In this document: piece by piece, positions 51,490 through 63,365 of the stretch
Numbering within the stretch: position 1 is the first letter of the stretch
How the letters are laid out: each line of letters opens with the position of its first letter
Source: Diphasiastrum complanatum
Taxonomy: Eukaryota > Streptophyta > Lycopodiopsida > Lycopodiales > Lycopodiaceae
Length of the DNA stretch: 64,000 bases
Assembly: GCA_029204225.1 (NCBI GenBank)
Contig: CM055111.1
Coordinates: 45,707,255-45,771,254, forward strand
Direction of reading: 5' to 3'
Notes under the pieces: generated by a model
Told to the model about the DNA's origin: nothing
Databases searched by the model: none
What the model saw: the letters and a program-made list of their open reading frames with translations, nothing else
Made by a program: the position numbers and the translations under genes

Positions 51490-54400
51490 CTTCCCAAAAT
51501 GGTGTGCCACTTCTATATGCTTGCTTCTTGCATGAAATATGGGCTTATTGGCAAGAGCTTGGGCCGAGATATTATCACACTTGGTCATTGGTAGATCATA
51601 TTCCTTGATGCACTTTAGCTCCAATAATAATCTCTTGATCCAAAGCACCTCTTTGGTGGTTGTAGTGAGTGCTTTGTACTCGGCCTCACATGAAGAGAGA
51701 GATATAGTATCTTGCTTTTCTGGAAAGCCAAGATATTAGATTGCCTCCAAGAAAGATAGTGTATGCACTAATAGACTTTCGATCCATCTTGTCACTTGCA
51801 AAATCTGAATCCGAGTAGCTAACAATGGATAGATCTTCACTTTTATAAAGTAGACCATAATCACAAGATGGAGATACATATCTTAGAATCCTCTTGGCCA
51901 TCTTCCAATGATGAATCTTAGGATCTTGCATAAATTGACTCAATTTGTGCACACAAAAACTTAGATCGGGCCTAGTAATGGTAAGCCAAATCAAGGAGCC
52001 TACAAGACTCCTAAGAAGTGTGATGTCCTCAAAGGATCTTTCATCACCTTTATTAGGATCTTTTACAATTTGCTCCATTGGAGTACCTATGCTCTTAGAA
52101 TTTTCCATATGAAAATTTTTCAACATAGAGTGAGCATATCTAGATTGGCATATTAAAATATGATCTTCATAAAAATCAATCTCTAGGCCTACGATGTAAT
52201 GTATCTCTCCTAGATCTTGCATTTTAAACTCACATCCAAGTGCTAGCTTAGTTTCATCAACTAGCTTGATACAACTCACAAAGAATAATGTCATGAACAT
52301 GAATTATAAGAATGGCAATATTACTATCAACAAACTTTAGATACATGGAAGGATCATAGTCACCAAGAGTAAATCATAGTGAGATAAGTAAAGAATTAAG
52401 TCTTGAATACCATGATCTTGGTGCTTGCTCAAGAGTCCATAAAGACTTTTGAAGAGCAAGCACACTTTGGACTCATCCTTGATGAATCCTTGAGGTTGTT
52501 CCATATAGATCTCCTCCTCAAGATAACCATTTAGAAAAGCATTGGATACATCTAATTGGAACACCTTTCACTTAAAGAAACAAGCAAGAGAAATAAGAAC
52601 TCTTATTGTCACCATCTTTGCAATGGTGCAAAGGTCTCCTCATAATCAAGGCCATGGATTTGAGCAAATCCTTTGGCACATAATCTTGCTTTATACTTGT
52701 TGATGGTGCCATCATGATTGTACTTGATTCGAAATACCCATTTGCAACCAATCACATGCTTGTTAGATGGAGGATCCACAAGCTCCCAAGTATTGTTGGT
52801 GATCAATGCATCATACTCTTGCTTCATGGCATCATACCACTCTTTGGTATTGAGTGTCTCTTGTACAATCTTTGGATCTTCATGAGAGACATAAAAAACA
52901 TAATTAGTGGAATGAAGATCCACTTGTTTGCCTTTGTCAACATATGAGAGCCTCTTAGGCTCCGATCTATCTCTCATGGATCTTCTTGGTGAGAAAATCC
53001 AAGGAGAGTCTTTTTCAATTCTCGACCCCATCACATCATAATTGTCTTCAAAATCTTTCATAGGTGATGCATCCATAGACTTCTTGATCTCGGCCTCTTC
53101 AAAAGATGAATGTTGATCTTCATGAAAGACAACATCTCTACTTTCAATAACTTGAGAAGTAGAGAGTACAAAGACTCTATAGGCCTTTTTGGTGGATGAA
53201 TATCCAACCATGATTCCTTTGCATGCACTAGGATCTTTCTTCTTCCTTTTTTCCAAGGGAATATGGGCAAAGCATATGCATCCAAAAACTCTAAGGTGAT
53301 GAAACTTAGGCTTCTTCAAATATAAGATTTCATATGGTGACTTTCCTCCAAGAGCTATATGTGGGAGCCTATTGCAAAGATAATTTGCACAATTAATGGC
53401 TTCTCCCCAAAAATCTTTGGGCAAAGATGCCTCAATTCTCATAGCTTTTGCACATTTACATAGAGATCTATTCTTTCTCTCGGCCACTCCATTTTGAGAT
53501 GGAGAATAGGCACAAGAGAAATCTCTTTTAATGCCTTCAAGCTCACAAAAATCATGAAATCTATTGGAGATATATTCACCACCTCCATCACATCTAAGAG
53601 CTTTAATCTTGAATGACAATTGCTTCTCTACATAAGCTTTGAAAATAAGGAAATGATCAAACACCATAGATTTAGAAGCAAGAAGATATATCCAATTGAA
53701 TCTTGTGAAATCATCAATGAAAGTAACAAAACAAGTGGCTCATCCCTTGTTTATAGTTGATGAGAAATGCACATCCGAGTGGATTAACTCCAAAGGATGT
53801 TTGCTTTTGATAGAAGATCTTATTAATGGCTTTTTGTGAGATTTAGCAATAGCACAAGCCTCACAAGGCTTGATCTTCTTGGAGAATGACTTTGGAAAGC
53901 CAATAACTTTGGCCTCTTTGATCATAGAGAGCATGGATTTGTAGTTGGGATGTCCCAACCTCCTATGCCATAATTCCTCCATAGAGAGTTTGTTCACAAG
54001 AGCAACATTACAAGAATTCATATATTCATTTGGATCTAGTTTATAGATGCCTCCAAATCTAGATCCTAATGCAAGTATCTCATCATTCTTCTTGATAGTA
54101 CAAGTATCAATATTGAATTTTACATCAAGGCCATTATCAAACAATTGGCCAACACTAGCGAGATTCTTAGTAAGCTTAGGCACATAAAGCACTTTATAAA
54201 GAGAAAGAACTTTAGAGGATGCAAGCTTAAAGGGAATGTTCCCTATGCCTTCAATAGGACTTCAAAATCATTTGTAGTGTATATTGATTTCTTGACTCCA
54301 TCATTAGGTGCAATAGAAGAGAAATAATCCTTGGAGCTACACATATGTGAAGAGGCTCCACTATCAATATACCATAAGCCGTCCTTCTTGAAAGGAGTGG

Positions 54401-55374
54401 ATGAGAATCTAGAGACCATAAGAGATCTCTCTCCATCACTTGCAATAGTGTCTTCCTTCTCATTGGTGATGTTGGCTTGCTTGAGTTGATTCTTCTTCTT
54501 GAAGCAATTGGTGGCATAATGGCCTTTCTTGCCACAATAAAAGCACTTGATCTTCTTCTTCTTGAGCTTGGATGATGAAGAATTAGAGGAATCATCTTCC
54601 TCCTCATCTTTGTCTTTTGTTTTGGCTTTGTCCTTGCTTGAGGATTGTTGAAATTGGTTCTTGCTCCTCCCTTTGTGCTTGTCCTTGGCAAAGAGAGCTT
54701 TGCCATCATTATGAGTCAGAGAAAGCTTGTCCATCCTCAAGAGCTTATACTCTTGTCTTGATTCTTCAGAAATTAGCACACTTTGGAGAGCCTCCAAACT
54801 TGGTAGCTCCTCTAATGGCATAGGATTGGACAAGGTTATCAAATTCACTTCTCAAGCCACTGAGAATGCCTTGGACTAGCTCATTTTGATTGATGGAATC
54901 ACCAATGCAAGCAAGCTCTCTATGAATATCTTTTACTCTCAAAACATAACTAGATGCACTCTCATTACTCTTTTGGCTACTTTGAAAGATTTGATTTCTA
55001 AGAGTGAGGAGCCTAGAGGTGTTCTTAGCCTCATAGATAGTCTTGAGACAATCCCAAGCTTCTTTGGTTGTTGTACAAGTACCTATCTCCCTCAATATCT
55101 CATTAGAGACATTCATCTTAATGTAGTGGAGAGCCATCCTAGCTCTCTTTTTGTATTTTTGAACCTCTTGAAGAACTTGTGGTTCTTCTTCAAGGCCAAG
55201 AACTATGTTCATCACATCTTGAAGGATGAACATGGACTCCATTCTCATCTTCCAAATTGAATAGTTTGAAGTGGACAATCTTTCACTTGGTTCCAACAAA
55301 GATGAACTCATTGAAGCCATTTGAAGTGAGGAAAACTCAAATGATGAACAATAAATGTTGCTACACACTCTCAA
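51490..55374 (-). pseudogene. gag-pol: Copia-B gag-pol, near full length
   Basis: Same family as Copia-A. In order: gag from the ATG near 55318 (frame 55374-54766); a frameshift near 54800 shared with Copia-A; zinc knuckle CFYCGKKGHYATNC (about 54530-54490); protease DSGASSHMC (about 54360); pre-integrase LWHRRLGHPNYKS (about 53965); integrase with HSDVH, CDGGGEY and QNGVAERKN (53765-53490), all catalytic residues kept; RT frame 53667-52609 through KWVFRIKYN; then RT core [17 protein letters not shown] (about 52540). The active site at about 52285 reads IIHVHDIIL where YVDD is expected, so the first Asp is lost. RNase H (51990-51690, SSCEAEYKAL equivalent at the end) is truncated at 51490. 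A gap of about 70 bp of Copia sequence is missing near 53745. Confidence 0.9.
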
Positions 55375-55898
55375 TAGGATCCAATGATGAAGTACTATCT
55401 CCTCCTATAAAAGATCTTGCAACTATTCGTGAATTGATTCTCACTAGCTACACAAATCCCTCTAAAACAAGATCTATTTCACATCAAATGATGGACTATA
55501 GACAAAGTTAGGATCATTTACTCTTAGAATGTGTGAAATACACTAAGTAACTAAATTTGACTCAAACTCAATGATATTGCATGAAACAAATTGGTTATGA
55601 TCTCAAATCAATGTCTAGATTACTTATAGATGAGATTGGTAACAATACAACTGTGAAAAGAGATCTAACAAGCAATCTCTTGACCAAACCCAATGTGTCC
55701 ACCCAGGTCTAGGTGCCCTACCTAACCCTCTTCAAAAGCTTATAACTTCTGATTGGCTCAACCAAATGGAATGAAACTAATTGCAACAGAGACTAGACAA
55801 AAATAGCTTCAAAACAAGTTATCAAACAAGATAAATGGATCAAGCATGAGAGAGAACTCTCAATCTGCAATTGGATGTTCCTCAGACGTGTCTGAGCA
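55375..55898 (-). other. Copia-B leader, cut by Gypsy-4
   Basis: It aligns with 13874-14400 of Copia-A. It ends inside the leader at TCTGAGCACC, where the Gypsy-4 LTR begins, so the Copia-B PBS and 5' LTR are absent. Confidence 0.75.
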
Positions 55899-56674
55899 CC
55901 TCCAATAAAATGTATTGTGAGGGCATGGCATCCTGCGTGTATAATCCCATGGCCCAATGAGCATGCAAGTGAAGTTGTAAATAAAATAATAGACTTGGGC
56001 CCTTTGTAATTAAAATAAAACTTAAGGCCCAAAGTCAATTCTAAACTTAGAATTTACTTTTTAGAGTTGGGTCTAATTTTGGACTCACATGAATCTTGTG
56101 ATTTCCAATGTACTTTTTGTGGACCCTAGGATCAAGTTGGGTTCAAGATGAATGGATAGGATCAATGTGAATATTAGCCAATAGGATTGAGGGGCAAGGG
56201 CCTTCCCCATTTTATAAAAAGACACCATTTGTACACTATTTTCATGCTTAATGAGGAGGAGGAGACTCCCATTTTGAGAGCTCAAGCATCCTCATTAGCT
56301 AATCAATCTTGCTTATGCTATTGTTGTGATTGCTTGTTATTTTCATTTTCCATGCTTTTTGGTTATGCTAGTTAAGGTTTTTCCATAAGCAATGACATTG
56401 AGCAATTGAGCTAATCTCCATCTCATCTCTCTCTCTTTCTCTCTTCTCTTCTATCTTCCTCTCCTTTTCTATCCCTTTCCTTCACCCAAATCATGATGAA
56501 TGTTAGTGCAGAGGAGTAGAGTTAAGGGAGAGTAGTGTTAGTGGTGAATAGAGTTAGGGAGGAAGTAGGAAACTAACTAAATTTAGCATCTATGCATAGT
56601 TAAATACCTATCCAGTGATCTAACCCTTGTTGACAGGCAGGAGGGCTATACTACGCAAGATCTTCGGCCCTACA
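55899..56674 (+). repeat. 5' LTR of Gypsy-4, first 45 bp missing
   Basis: It starts at CTCCAATAAAATG, internal to the LTR of Gypsy-1, and ends CTTCGGCCCTACA just before the PBS. TATA box TTTATAAAAAG is at 56211-56221. Confidence 0.85.
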
Positions 56675-56675
56675 G

Positions 56676-56693
56676 TGGCGTCGTTGCTAAGGA
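56676..56693 (+). promoter_or_regulatory. Gypsy-4 primer-binding site (tRNA-Asp type)
   Basis: TGGCGTCGTTGCTAAGGA, matching the tRNA-Asp 3' end at all but four positions, one base after the LTR end. Confidence 0.85.
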
Positions 56694-56986
56694 TAGGTTT
56701 CCACTAACTAGTTTAGCTGCATTTTAGCTATTTTCTTGTTTTTTAGAGTAGTTTTAGGTAGATTTTGGGTGTTTAAAAATAGTTTTCTATATTTTTTTGT
56801 GTTTGGACTATTCACAGCTAGCGGAGGAGGTGTGAGAGGGTAGAGGAGGCCCTGAACAGCCTCTAAGGGCTTGAAACCCAAACCAACCAGCCCAAAAACC
56901 CAAAAAACACACCAATCTGCAATTTTGGAGAGAAAAAGAGCCTAAAATCTCATCAGATTTTTATATCTCCAAAAACATTGTGAATC

Positions 56987-57533
56987 AACTCTTGCATGAC
57001 TGGCAGGAGCTCTAGGGTACTGTCCCAGACCTACATAGAAGCCTGTGAGAGTTAGTTCCAAGCAGATTGTAAAAATCAGAGAAAAATCATAAAAATTTCA
57101 AAAAACCCTTGAAAAAATCCTAAAAAATTCAAATATTTATAAGAACTCTTGCAGAGCCCTTTGAAGTTCCATCTCAGTGAGACCAGGACACAGAGAAGCT
57201 TGCGAGAGTTAGTTTGATGTCTAAGTGCATGTGCAAGAGTTCCAAGTGAAAAAAAGATGAAAAAGTTCCTGTGAACCCTCGTAGACAGCAAAATTTTCAG
57301 TTCCAGTGGTCAAGAACTTTTGCAAAGGATTCTAAAGTTCCATCTCAATGAGATCAAAACACAGAAGAGCTTGAGAGAGTTAGTTTGATTCCAGTGAGCT
57401 AAAAACTGGATTTAAGTGCAAAAAAATCACTAAAAAATAAAGATCCAGCAAATATTTCCAGTAAGAACTCTCACAAACCCTTTCAATCGATTCAGAATGT
57501 CAATTTACATCAGTGATGAAGCCTGCAAGAGTT
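56987..57533. repeat. Gypsy-4 leader array of inverted motif pairs
   Basis: Pairs AACTCTTGCA/TGTGAGAGTT at 56987/57044, 57144/57201, 57315/57372 and 57465/57524, each 57-59 nt apart and about 150-170 bp between modules. This is the same arrangement as in Gypsy-1, which shows that the spacing is conserved in the family despite base changes in the motifs. Confidence 0.8.
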
Positions 57534-57977
57534 AGTTTTGAGATTTGGTGAAGATCAAGCCAAAAAAGTGGTTTTGAACTCTCGTAGACAGTGAAATTTT
57601 TATTTCTTGCAAGAGTTAACTCTCGTAGAAATTTCTATAGTGAGATCTGACCCAGATCCAGTTACTATGAGCCTTGCGAGAGTTACTTCCCAAAGATCAG
57701 AGAGATATCAGATTTTTTATCTGCAAAAAAACTCTTGCACAACCAACCCTCACACAAGAGAACCCTTTTAGACCAGATTAGTGGAAAGATCTGCATCAGA
57801 TTCAATTATTGTCAAAATCTCAGGTCAATCAGTGCAAGGAGTAAAAAGTTATCAAGGAAAAACCACCGTAAAAGGCCTAAAATTCACTTCCGGCCGATCA
57901 GATCGATCAGAGCCTTGAGATCCAGACTGCATCCTACTGTATAAGCAAGATCCAATCACTTTGAAACCCACCATTGG

Positions 57978-59576
57978 ATGAATCTGAGATCAGGATGATC
58001 AATAGCACAAAGGATAGCAAATCAAGCACCACACCTTCCCAGATTAGCAGCCGTGCAACAAGAGGCAGAACCGAAACCAACACCAATGGATCCAATGGGC
58101 CAACCCATACCTATCGCTCCCTTGCAAGTAGTCCGGAGAGCACCACGAATGAAAATACCAAAATACGATGGATCATCAGATCCCATCCGATTCCTCTGGA
58201 TCTACGAGCAAGCTTGTGAAATCTATGACGAACGGACACCTGCGGAGAAGATGATGCTATTCCCCATGTGCTTATTGGTAGTGGCTCAGGATTGGTTTTT
58301 CAATCTGTCAGAGGAAGAAAAATCTACCTGAAAAGCGGTTAAAACGGCTCTCATTATGCGCTTTAAACCAAGAAAGTTCCTGGATGACTCGTTCCTCCTG
58401 CTGAGCAAAGTCAAGATGGGAAAATGAGAAAGGGTCAGGGACTATATTGAGCGGGTCAAACACTTATAATCCAAGTGTAGTGCAGCCCTAACTCCCGATC
58501 ACGTGGTTATCATGTGGTTCCTAGACAGACTACCACGAAGCATCAGAAGAGAACTAAACCGACGGGAGTAGTATGCTACTCTGCAAGAAGCTATGGAAGA
58601 TTCCATCAAGAAAGAGAATGCAGGATCTGACGACGAATATCCATCCACCCACACCCCTACTTGCTCGTTAGCATCATTATCATCAAACACATCTACTCTA
58701 TCCACAAAACTGTTGTTGGAGCAAATGACAAAATTACACAAACAGTAGATGGAGCAACTTACGACGCAGTTTGACCAGAAACTGAAACCAAACCAGCTAC
58801 AGTATCCAAGACAGGAAAATGTATGATGTTCAGTGTGAACGCAAAACCATACAGTGAACAAGTGACCAGTCTTAAAGCAAAATCTGAGATTGACACAGAA
58901 ATTTTGCCATCTGTGCAATGCAACATCGCACAATACAGCATTTTGCCCGTTCAACTCCCAGATTGTTTAACAGAAGAGAAGTCCTTATTAGACTTCTTAT
59001 CTCTACCATCAAGGGGCACCCAATGCAGCACCAAGGTATGGCGCACCAAATCAACCACAGCGTATGGCCTTACCTGCTCCACCATGGCCAGCCAATCAAC
59101 AAGTGGCCCATGTAATTCTGACAGCAGCGGAACCAAAGATGCAAATGCCACTTCAACCTGAGCAGCAGCAATGGTACAGACCGGATGAACCATTTATGGA
59201 TCCTGCCATAAATGAATACGCTGCGGCCTATGCAGCTCAAACCCAGTGTCAAGGTGGAAGAAATTACGGCTGCTACGGATGCAGTGAAGGACACAAAATT
59301 GTGGAATGTCCCTACAGGGGACAATATACATCCTTTAGCCAAGAATGTGGTTATGGACACTGTTTCAAGAATTGTCCATTTAAACCTGGAGCCAGTGCAC
59401 CTCTTAACTTCATTGCAATATAGCAACCAACAGTTCCAACAAGGATGCCATCAGGTAGACAACAACTCCACGCTCCTGTGTTAGCTGTTATGCGAGCACA
59501 GAAGAGAAAGGAAGTGGCTTCCTCACCACCACCATCGGTCACTGACGACCAACCCTCAACTTCAGTGCCATATTAG
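57978..59576 (+). pseudogene. gag: Gypsy-4 gag, single frame with stops
   Basis: The ATG at 57978 and the stop TAG at 59574-59576 are in the same frame (532 codons), so no net frameshift has occurred, only nonsense changes (at 57996, 58329, 58425, 58467, 58569, 58746 and others). The core has KYDGSSDPIRF, AQDWFFNLSEEEKST, ALIMRFKPRKF, RVRDYIERVKHL and WFLDRLPRSIRREL. Nucleocapsid motifs CYGCSEGHKIVEC (about 59266) and CGYGHCFKNC (about 59345) follow. The stop at 58467 (TAA) coincides with TGA in Gypsy-3. Confidence 0.85.
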
Positions 59577-59735
59577 AATGTGAGGGAAGAAAGAAGACAG
59601 TACTAGAAAATAAGACACTGGGTACAGAAAGCACAATCGGAGGAAAAAGAGCAAGAAAGAGTTAATCCCACAAAACCTCCAGTTGGCGTCGAACCGCAAG
59701 CAGGCTCACCACTGTGGACTGATCAAAATGATCGG

Positions 59736-60821
59736 TTGCACCAACATGAACCACCTTTTCACATGGTGGAGCCTGAGGAACCACGCACTGAAAGGCTCAC
59801 ACTTTTGTTGTCAAGTCGTGTCAGTTTACCACTCAGAAAACTACTGCGGATTGCACCACAAGTGAAAAGCCTTCTAGCTGAATGGGCCAAAGCAGATGAG
59901 GAGCCAGTAGTGCCTGAGCCCGTATATTGTACGAGCTACGAAGAAACAAGTAACATCCTCCACATCGGAACAACATGGGAAAGTGAGGAACACAACATTA
60001 CTTTGCCCATCAAATACAAGAGATACGAGGATGAGACAGCAGTGGTAGATAAAAGATCAGGTGTCAATTTGATCTCCACTACTTTATATGAAAAATGGGG
60101 TCTGCAAGGGTTGAAGCCAGCAAGATTCACCATCAAGCTGGCAGATCAATCCTGTGTGAAACTAAAAGGTGTAGTTGCTGATATCCCTATAAAGATAGCA
60201 GACATGCAGTTTGTGATTTCTTTTGTAGTCATGGATATACCTGAATCTCCATCTGCATACCGTGTTTTACTGGGAAGACCACGGTTGAGGACTGCACAAG
60301 TAGTACACAACTGGGATATGGAAAAACTCACCTTCGAGAACAGAGAATAGGCTGTAAAGGTTGATCCAGCCACATGGATGATGAAACCTATTGCATCCAA
60401 GGCTGATGACGGATCATCCACAACGGATCACATGATTGATCGCCCAAGGCCAGCCAAGGGAGGTCACTATGATTTGAAGACGGATATGGCATGTCAATAT
60501 GAATCAGATCCAGAACCTAGTACATCTTCACCCAAATGTTACACCATGGACACACCAATCACATTTGGGATAAATATGATAAACGTAGCATGGCTGTCAA
60601 TGGAGCCTATTGAGAACCCAGTGGATGATGATCTAGTCGCTTGGCAACATGTTCTAACTTATAATAAGAAGATTGAACTAACTGATGAACAGGTCCTACA
60701 TCACATGGATCCAGATCGTTACAAAACCAAAAAAGTACCAGCTCAACCACCACAAAAGTTTGCTTTCGTGAAAGTCTCAAGGATTGATCCACCCAAGGCA
60801 CCTACGAATAAGAAGAATTAG
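59736..60821 (+). pseudogene. Gypsy-4 protease and pol linker
   Basis: The frame starting at 59736 is open to 60350 (204 residues). After one TAG it continues through the linker, 60378-60821. The protease active site reads VVDKRSGVNLIS where Gypsy-3 has VVDGGSGVNLIS, so Gly-Gly after the Asp became Lys-Arg, which should abolish activity. The second conserved segment is VLLGRPRL. Short indels shift the middle of the linker. Confidence 0.8.
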
Positions 60822-61604
60822 TTGAAGCAATGCTACAACCAAGTGATCTGATGGAGTGATCTACCCAAAGAGGCGATAGCTACAGTGCATGTTGATATTC
60901 ACAACCATGAGGCGAATGTCACGGCCGTCCCGGTGAAAGACAACAAGGATGAATCCACCAAAATGACAAAAAAGAGAAAAAAGAAACTGTTGGATTCCTT
61001 GAAGTTAATCAAGATAGACTTAGATATAGCGTCATCTCTACACAGGTGACATAAAATCAGAAAATGACCAGTCGGGCTAAGATCAATATGCTGAAAGGGG
61101 AATCTCGATGAGCGCCAGTTCACGAGATGCTTGAGACTTTCAAGAATTACACCTTGGACGACGTGGTATCATGATGTCGCAAGCCCAGACAAACCTGATC
61201 AAAGTTAGGCACCAACGGAACAAGCCTTTGAGGGACCTGCGTGAACACAGCCAATGAATCTTGCCGAGTCAGGTGAAGAAAAAATATAGTGCATGTGGGA
61301 GAGCAGCTAACACCCACACAGTTCAAGAGACTACGACCATTGTTGGTGGAATATAAAGACTGTTTTGCCTGGAGTTATAGTGACCTGAAGGGCATTCCAC
61401 CAACAGTAGTCCAACACACCATACTCTTGGTAGACGGAACAGTCCCGAAGGTGAGCCGTTATTACCGCTACAACTTGAATTATACTGAGCTGATCAAGGA
61501 GGAGTTGCAGAAGCCGATGGATGTAGATTTCATCTATGAAATCGAGCACAAGGAATGAGTATCACCGATAGTTATAGTACCCAAAAAGAACGATAATTTG
61601 CTAA
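60822..61604 (+). pseudogene. Gypsy-4 RT N-terminus, truncated
   Basis: Charged linker with stops, then the segment HEMLETFKNYTLDDV, then the frame 61289-61558, which matches the start of the Gypsy-3 RT (HVGEQLTPTQFKRL, DCFAWSYSDLKGIPPTVV, DVDFIYEIEHKE). The RT catalytic core is gone because the deletion begins at about 61592. Confidence 0.8.
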
Positions 61605-62150
61605 GCCATCACCGCTAGATCTAAGAAGATCAAGCCAAAACAAGCTAGATCCATCAAAATTCAGCCAGATCTGGCAAGATCGGAGAAATCCATCAGAATC
61701 CAAGAAGGATCCAGATCCAGATAGGATCAAGAAGGAAGCAAATCATTAGATTGATTGAGGGATTTGCTACCAAGTATCCATTAGAACTTCCAGAGAACTA
61801 CAAACAGTCAGATCAAGCCTAGATGAAGTTGATTACCAGTTTACAAAAGTTAAAAATCAGAAAATCTCGAGATCTTGTCAAAAAACACTCTGAAAGAGCA
61901 CTTTTTCATGAATTTTTGAGATCCCCTGGGAGATAGCTCTTAAAATTTGGACAGTCACCAGATCTGACCCAGATGGAGGAATCACCATTTTCTAGTGTGT
62001 GCGAGGGTTCCCAAAAGCTAAATTTTTAGAACCCTTACAGAGCATCAAGATCAACTTACCAACCCTGGCAAAGTGTCTAAATGAAATCAGAGCAGAAATT
62101 TAGTGGAAATCACCATGGACATGGCCCCAAACTCAAGATAGGAAGATAAT
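61605..62150 (+). other. Gypsy-4 post-integrase spacer
   Basis: Reverse complement of about 44475-43920 in Gypsy-3. Non-coding, rich in AGATCTGGC-like words. Confidence 0.7.
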
Positions 62151-62199
62151 ATTTTAATAATCTTCACAACTTAATCTTGCAAAGCATGAGGTGAAGTGG

Positions 62200-63365
62200 A
62201 AAAAATGGACAAGAGTATGTCCTAAGGATAAAATCTTTGAACAAAGAATTGGGATCTATAGGAGAGAAGATCCAAGACAATGAATTAGGACAAGTATTAG
62301 GAGATGAGTTCTCTAATCTAGTTCAATCTTTTGCTATTCAAGACCAACTTCCATCAATTGATAAATTGCATAATGTTCTTGTGGTCGAGGAGAGTAGGCT
62401 TTTACACCTCAAAACAAGAATGGGGTCCTTGTCACTACATAATGGTGATGAGAAAGCAAACTTCACATCTAAAGGCAAAAAGAAGACTCATCCTTTCAAG
62501 AAGATCCAAGGCAAGGAGGCCAAGGCAAAGAAGGAGGATCTACCTCCAAATGGAAGCAAAAGAAAGTACTAAAATGATGATCTTTCCATCATTGCATTTG
62601 ATGTACAAAGAAGGCTCATAAGAGCTAATCACAAAGCCACAAGATGATATCATATTGACAGGAAATGATGGTGAAGGAATAAGAAATGTTAAAGCTTCTT
62701 TGTCTAGTGAATTGAAGATGGTAGATCTAGGACTTCTTAAGTTCATACTTGGAATAGAAGCTACTAGAGGTAGTGATTCTACTTTTATAAGTCAATCAAA
62801 GTATGCTACTTCCATTCTTGGAAGGTTTGGCATGAAAGATTGTAAGGGGATTGACACCCCTATGGAGCAAGCTTGTAAAGTTACTAATGATTGTGGTGAA
62901 GCATCCTTTGAGGACATCACACTCTTTAGGAAGCTAATAGGCTCCTTAATCTATTTGACAATAACTAGACTAGATTTGAGCTATAGTGTAAGCAAGTTAA
63001 GTCAATATATGCAAGTTCCTTTGATGCATCATTGGAAAAGTGCCAAGAGAGTGCTTAGATATGTCTCTTCTACTAGATTTTTTGGCATTCTCTATCAAGG
63101 ATCTAACTTGTACTTGAAGGCAATTTTGGATTCAAGTTTTGCAGCAGACAAGATGGATAGAAGATCCATAAGTGCATTTGTCACTTTTCTTTGTGGAGGA
63201 GTGATATCTTGGCTTTCCAAAAAGCAAGATACAATTTCTCTTTCCTCTTATGAAGCCGAGTACAAGGTATTGACTTCAACAACCAAAGAAATCCTATGGC
63301 TAAGAAGACTTTTGTTCATGGAATGGATGAAACTTATAAATCTAGAAAAAAGTTTTGTTCAATGA
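62200..63365 (+). pseudogene. Copia-E: gag fragment fused to RT C-terminus and RNase H
   Basis: 62200-62572 encodes the C-terminal part of a Copia gag (YVLRIKSLNKELGSIG, LVQSFAIQDQLPSIDKL). It stops just before a zinc knuckle would be expected, then passes after about 75 bp to the frame 62655-63365, which begins with the RT segment just after the active site (DDIILTGNDG near 62646 is partly out of frame) and runs through KMVDLGLLKFILGIE, the TRLDLSYSVSKLSQYM region, and RNase H with DSSFAADKMDRRS and SSYEAEYKVL. Protease, integrase and most of RT are deleted. It belongs to a Copia family distinct from Copia-1 and Copia-A/B. Confidence 0.85.

Larger units (their letters stand above)
55899..62150 (+). 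mobile_element. Gypsy-4: Tat/Athila-like element with truncated LTR and pol deletion
   Basis: Plus-strand member of the Gypsy-1/3 family: truncated 5' LTR, PBS, leader with motif pairs, gag, protease, start of RT, then a jump near 61592-61605 to the spacer that follows integrase in Gypsy-3. The deletion removes the equivalent of about 46935 to 44478 (about 2.5 kb: RT core, RNase H, integrase). The element ends in spacer near 62150 against Copia-E, with no extra ORF and no 3' LTR. Confidence 0.85.

Noticed and set aside
59070-59426. 118-codon minus-strand ORF opposite Gypsy-4 gag
   Set aside because: Antisense to the zinc-knuckle region; its counterpart in Gypsy-3 (49059-49349) is likewise a shadow.
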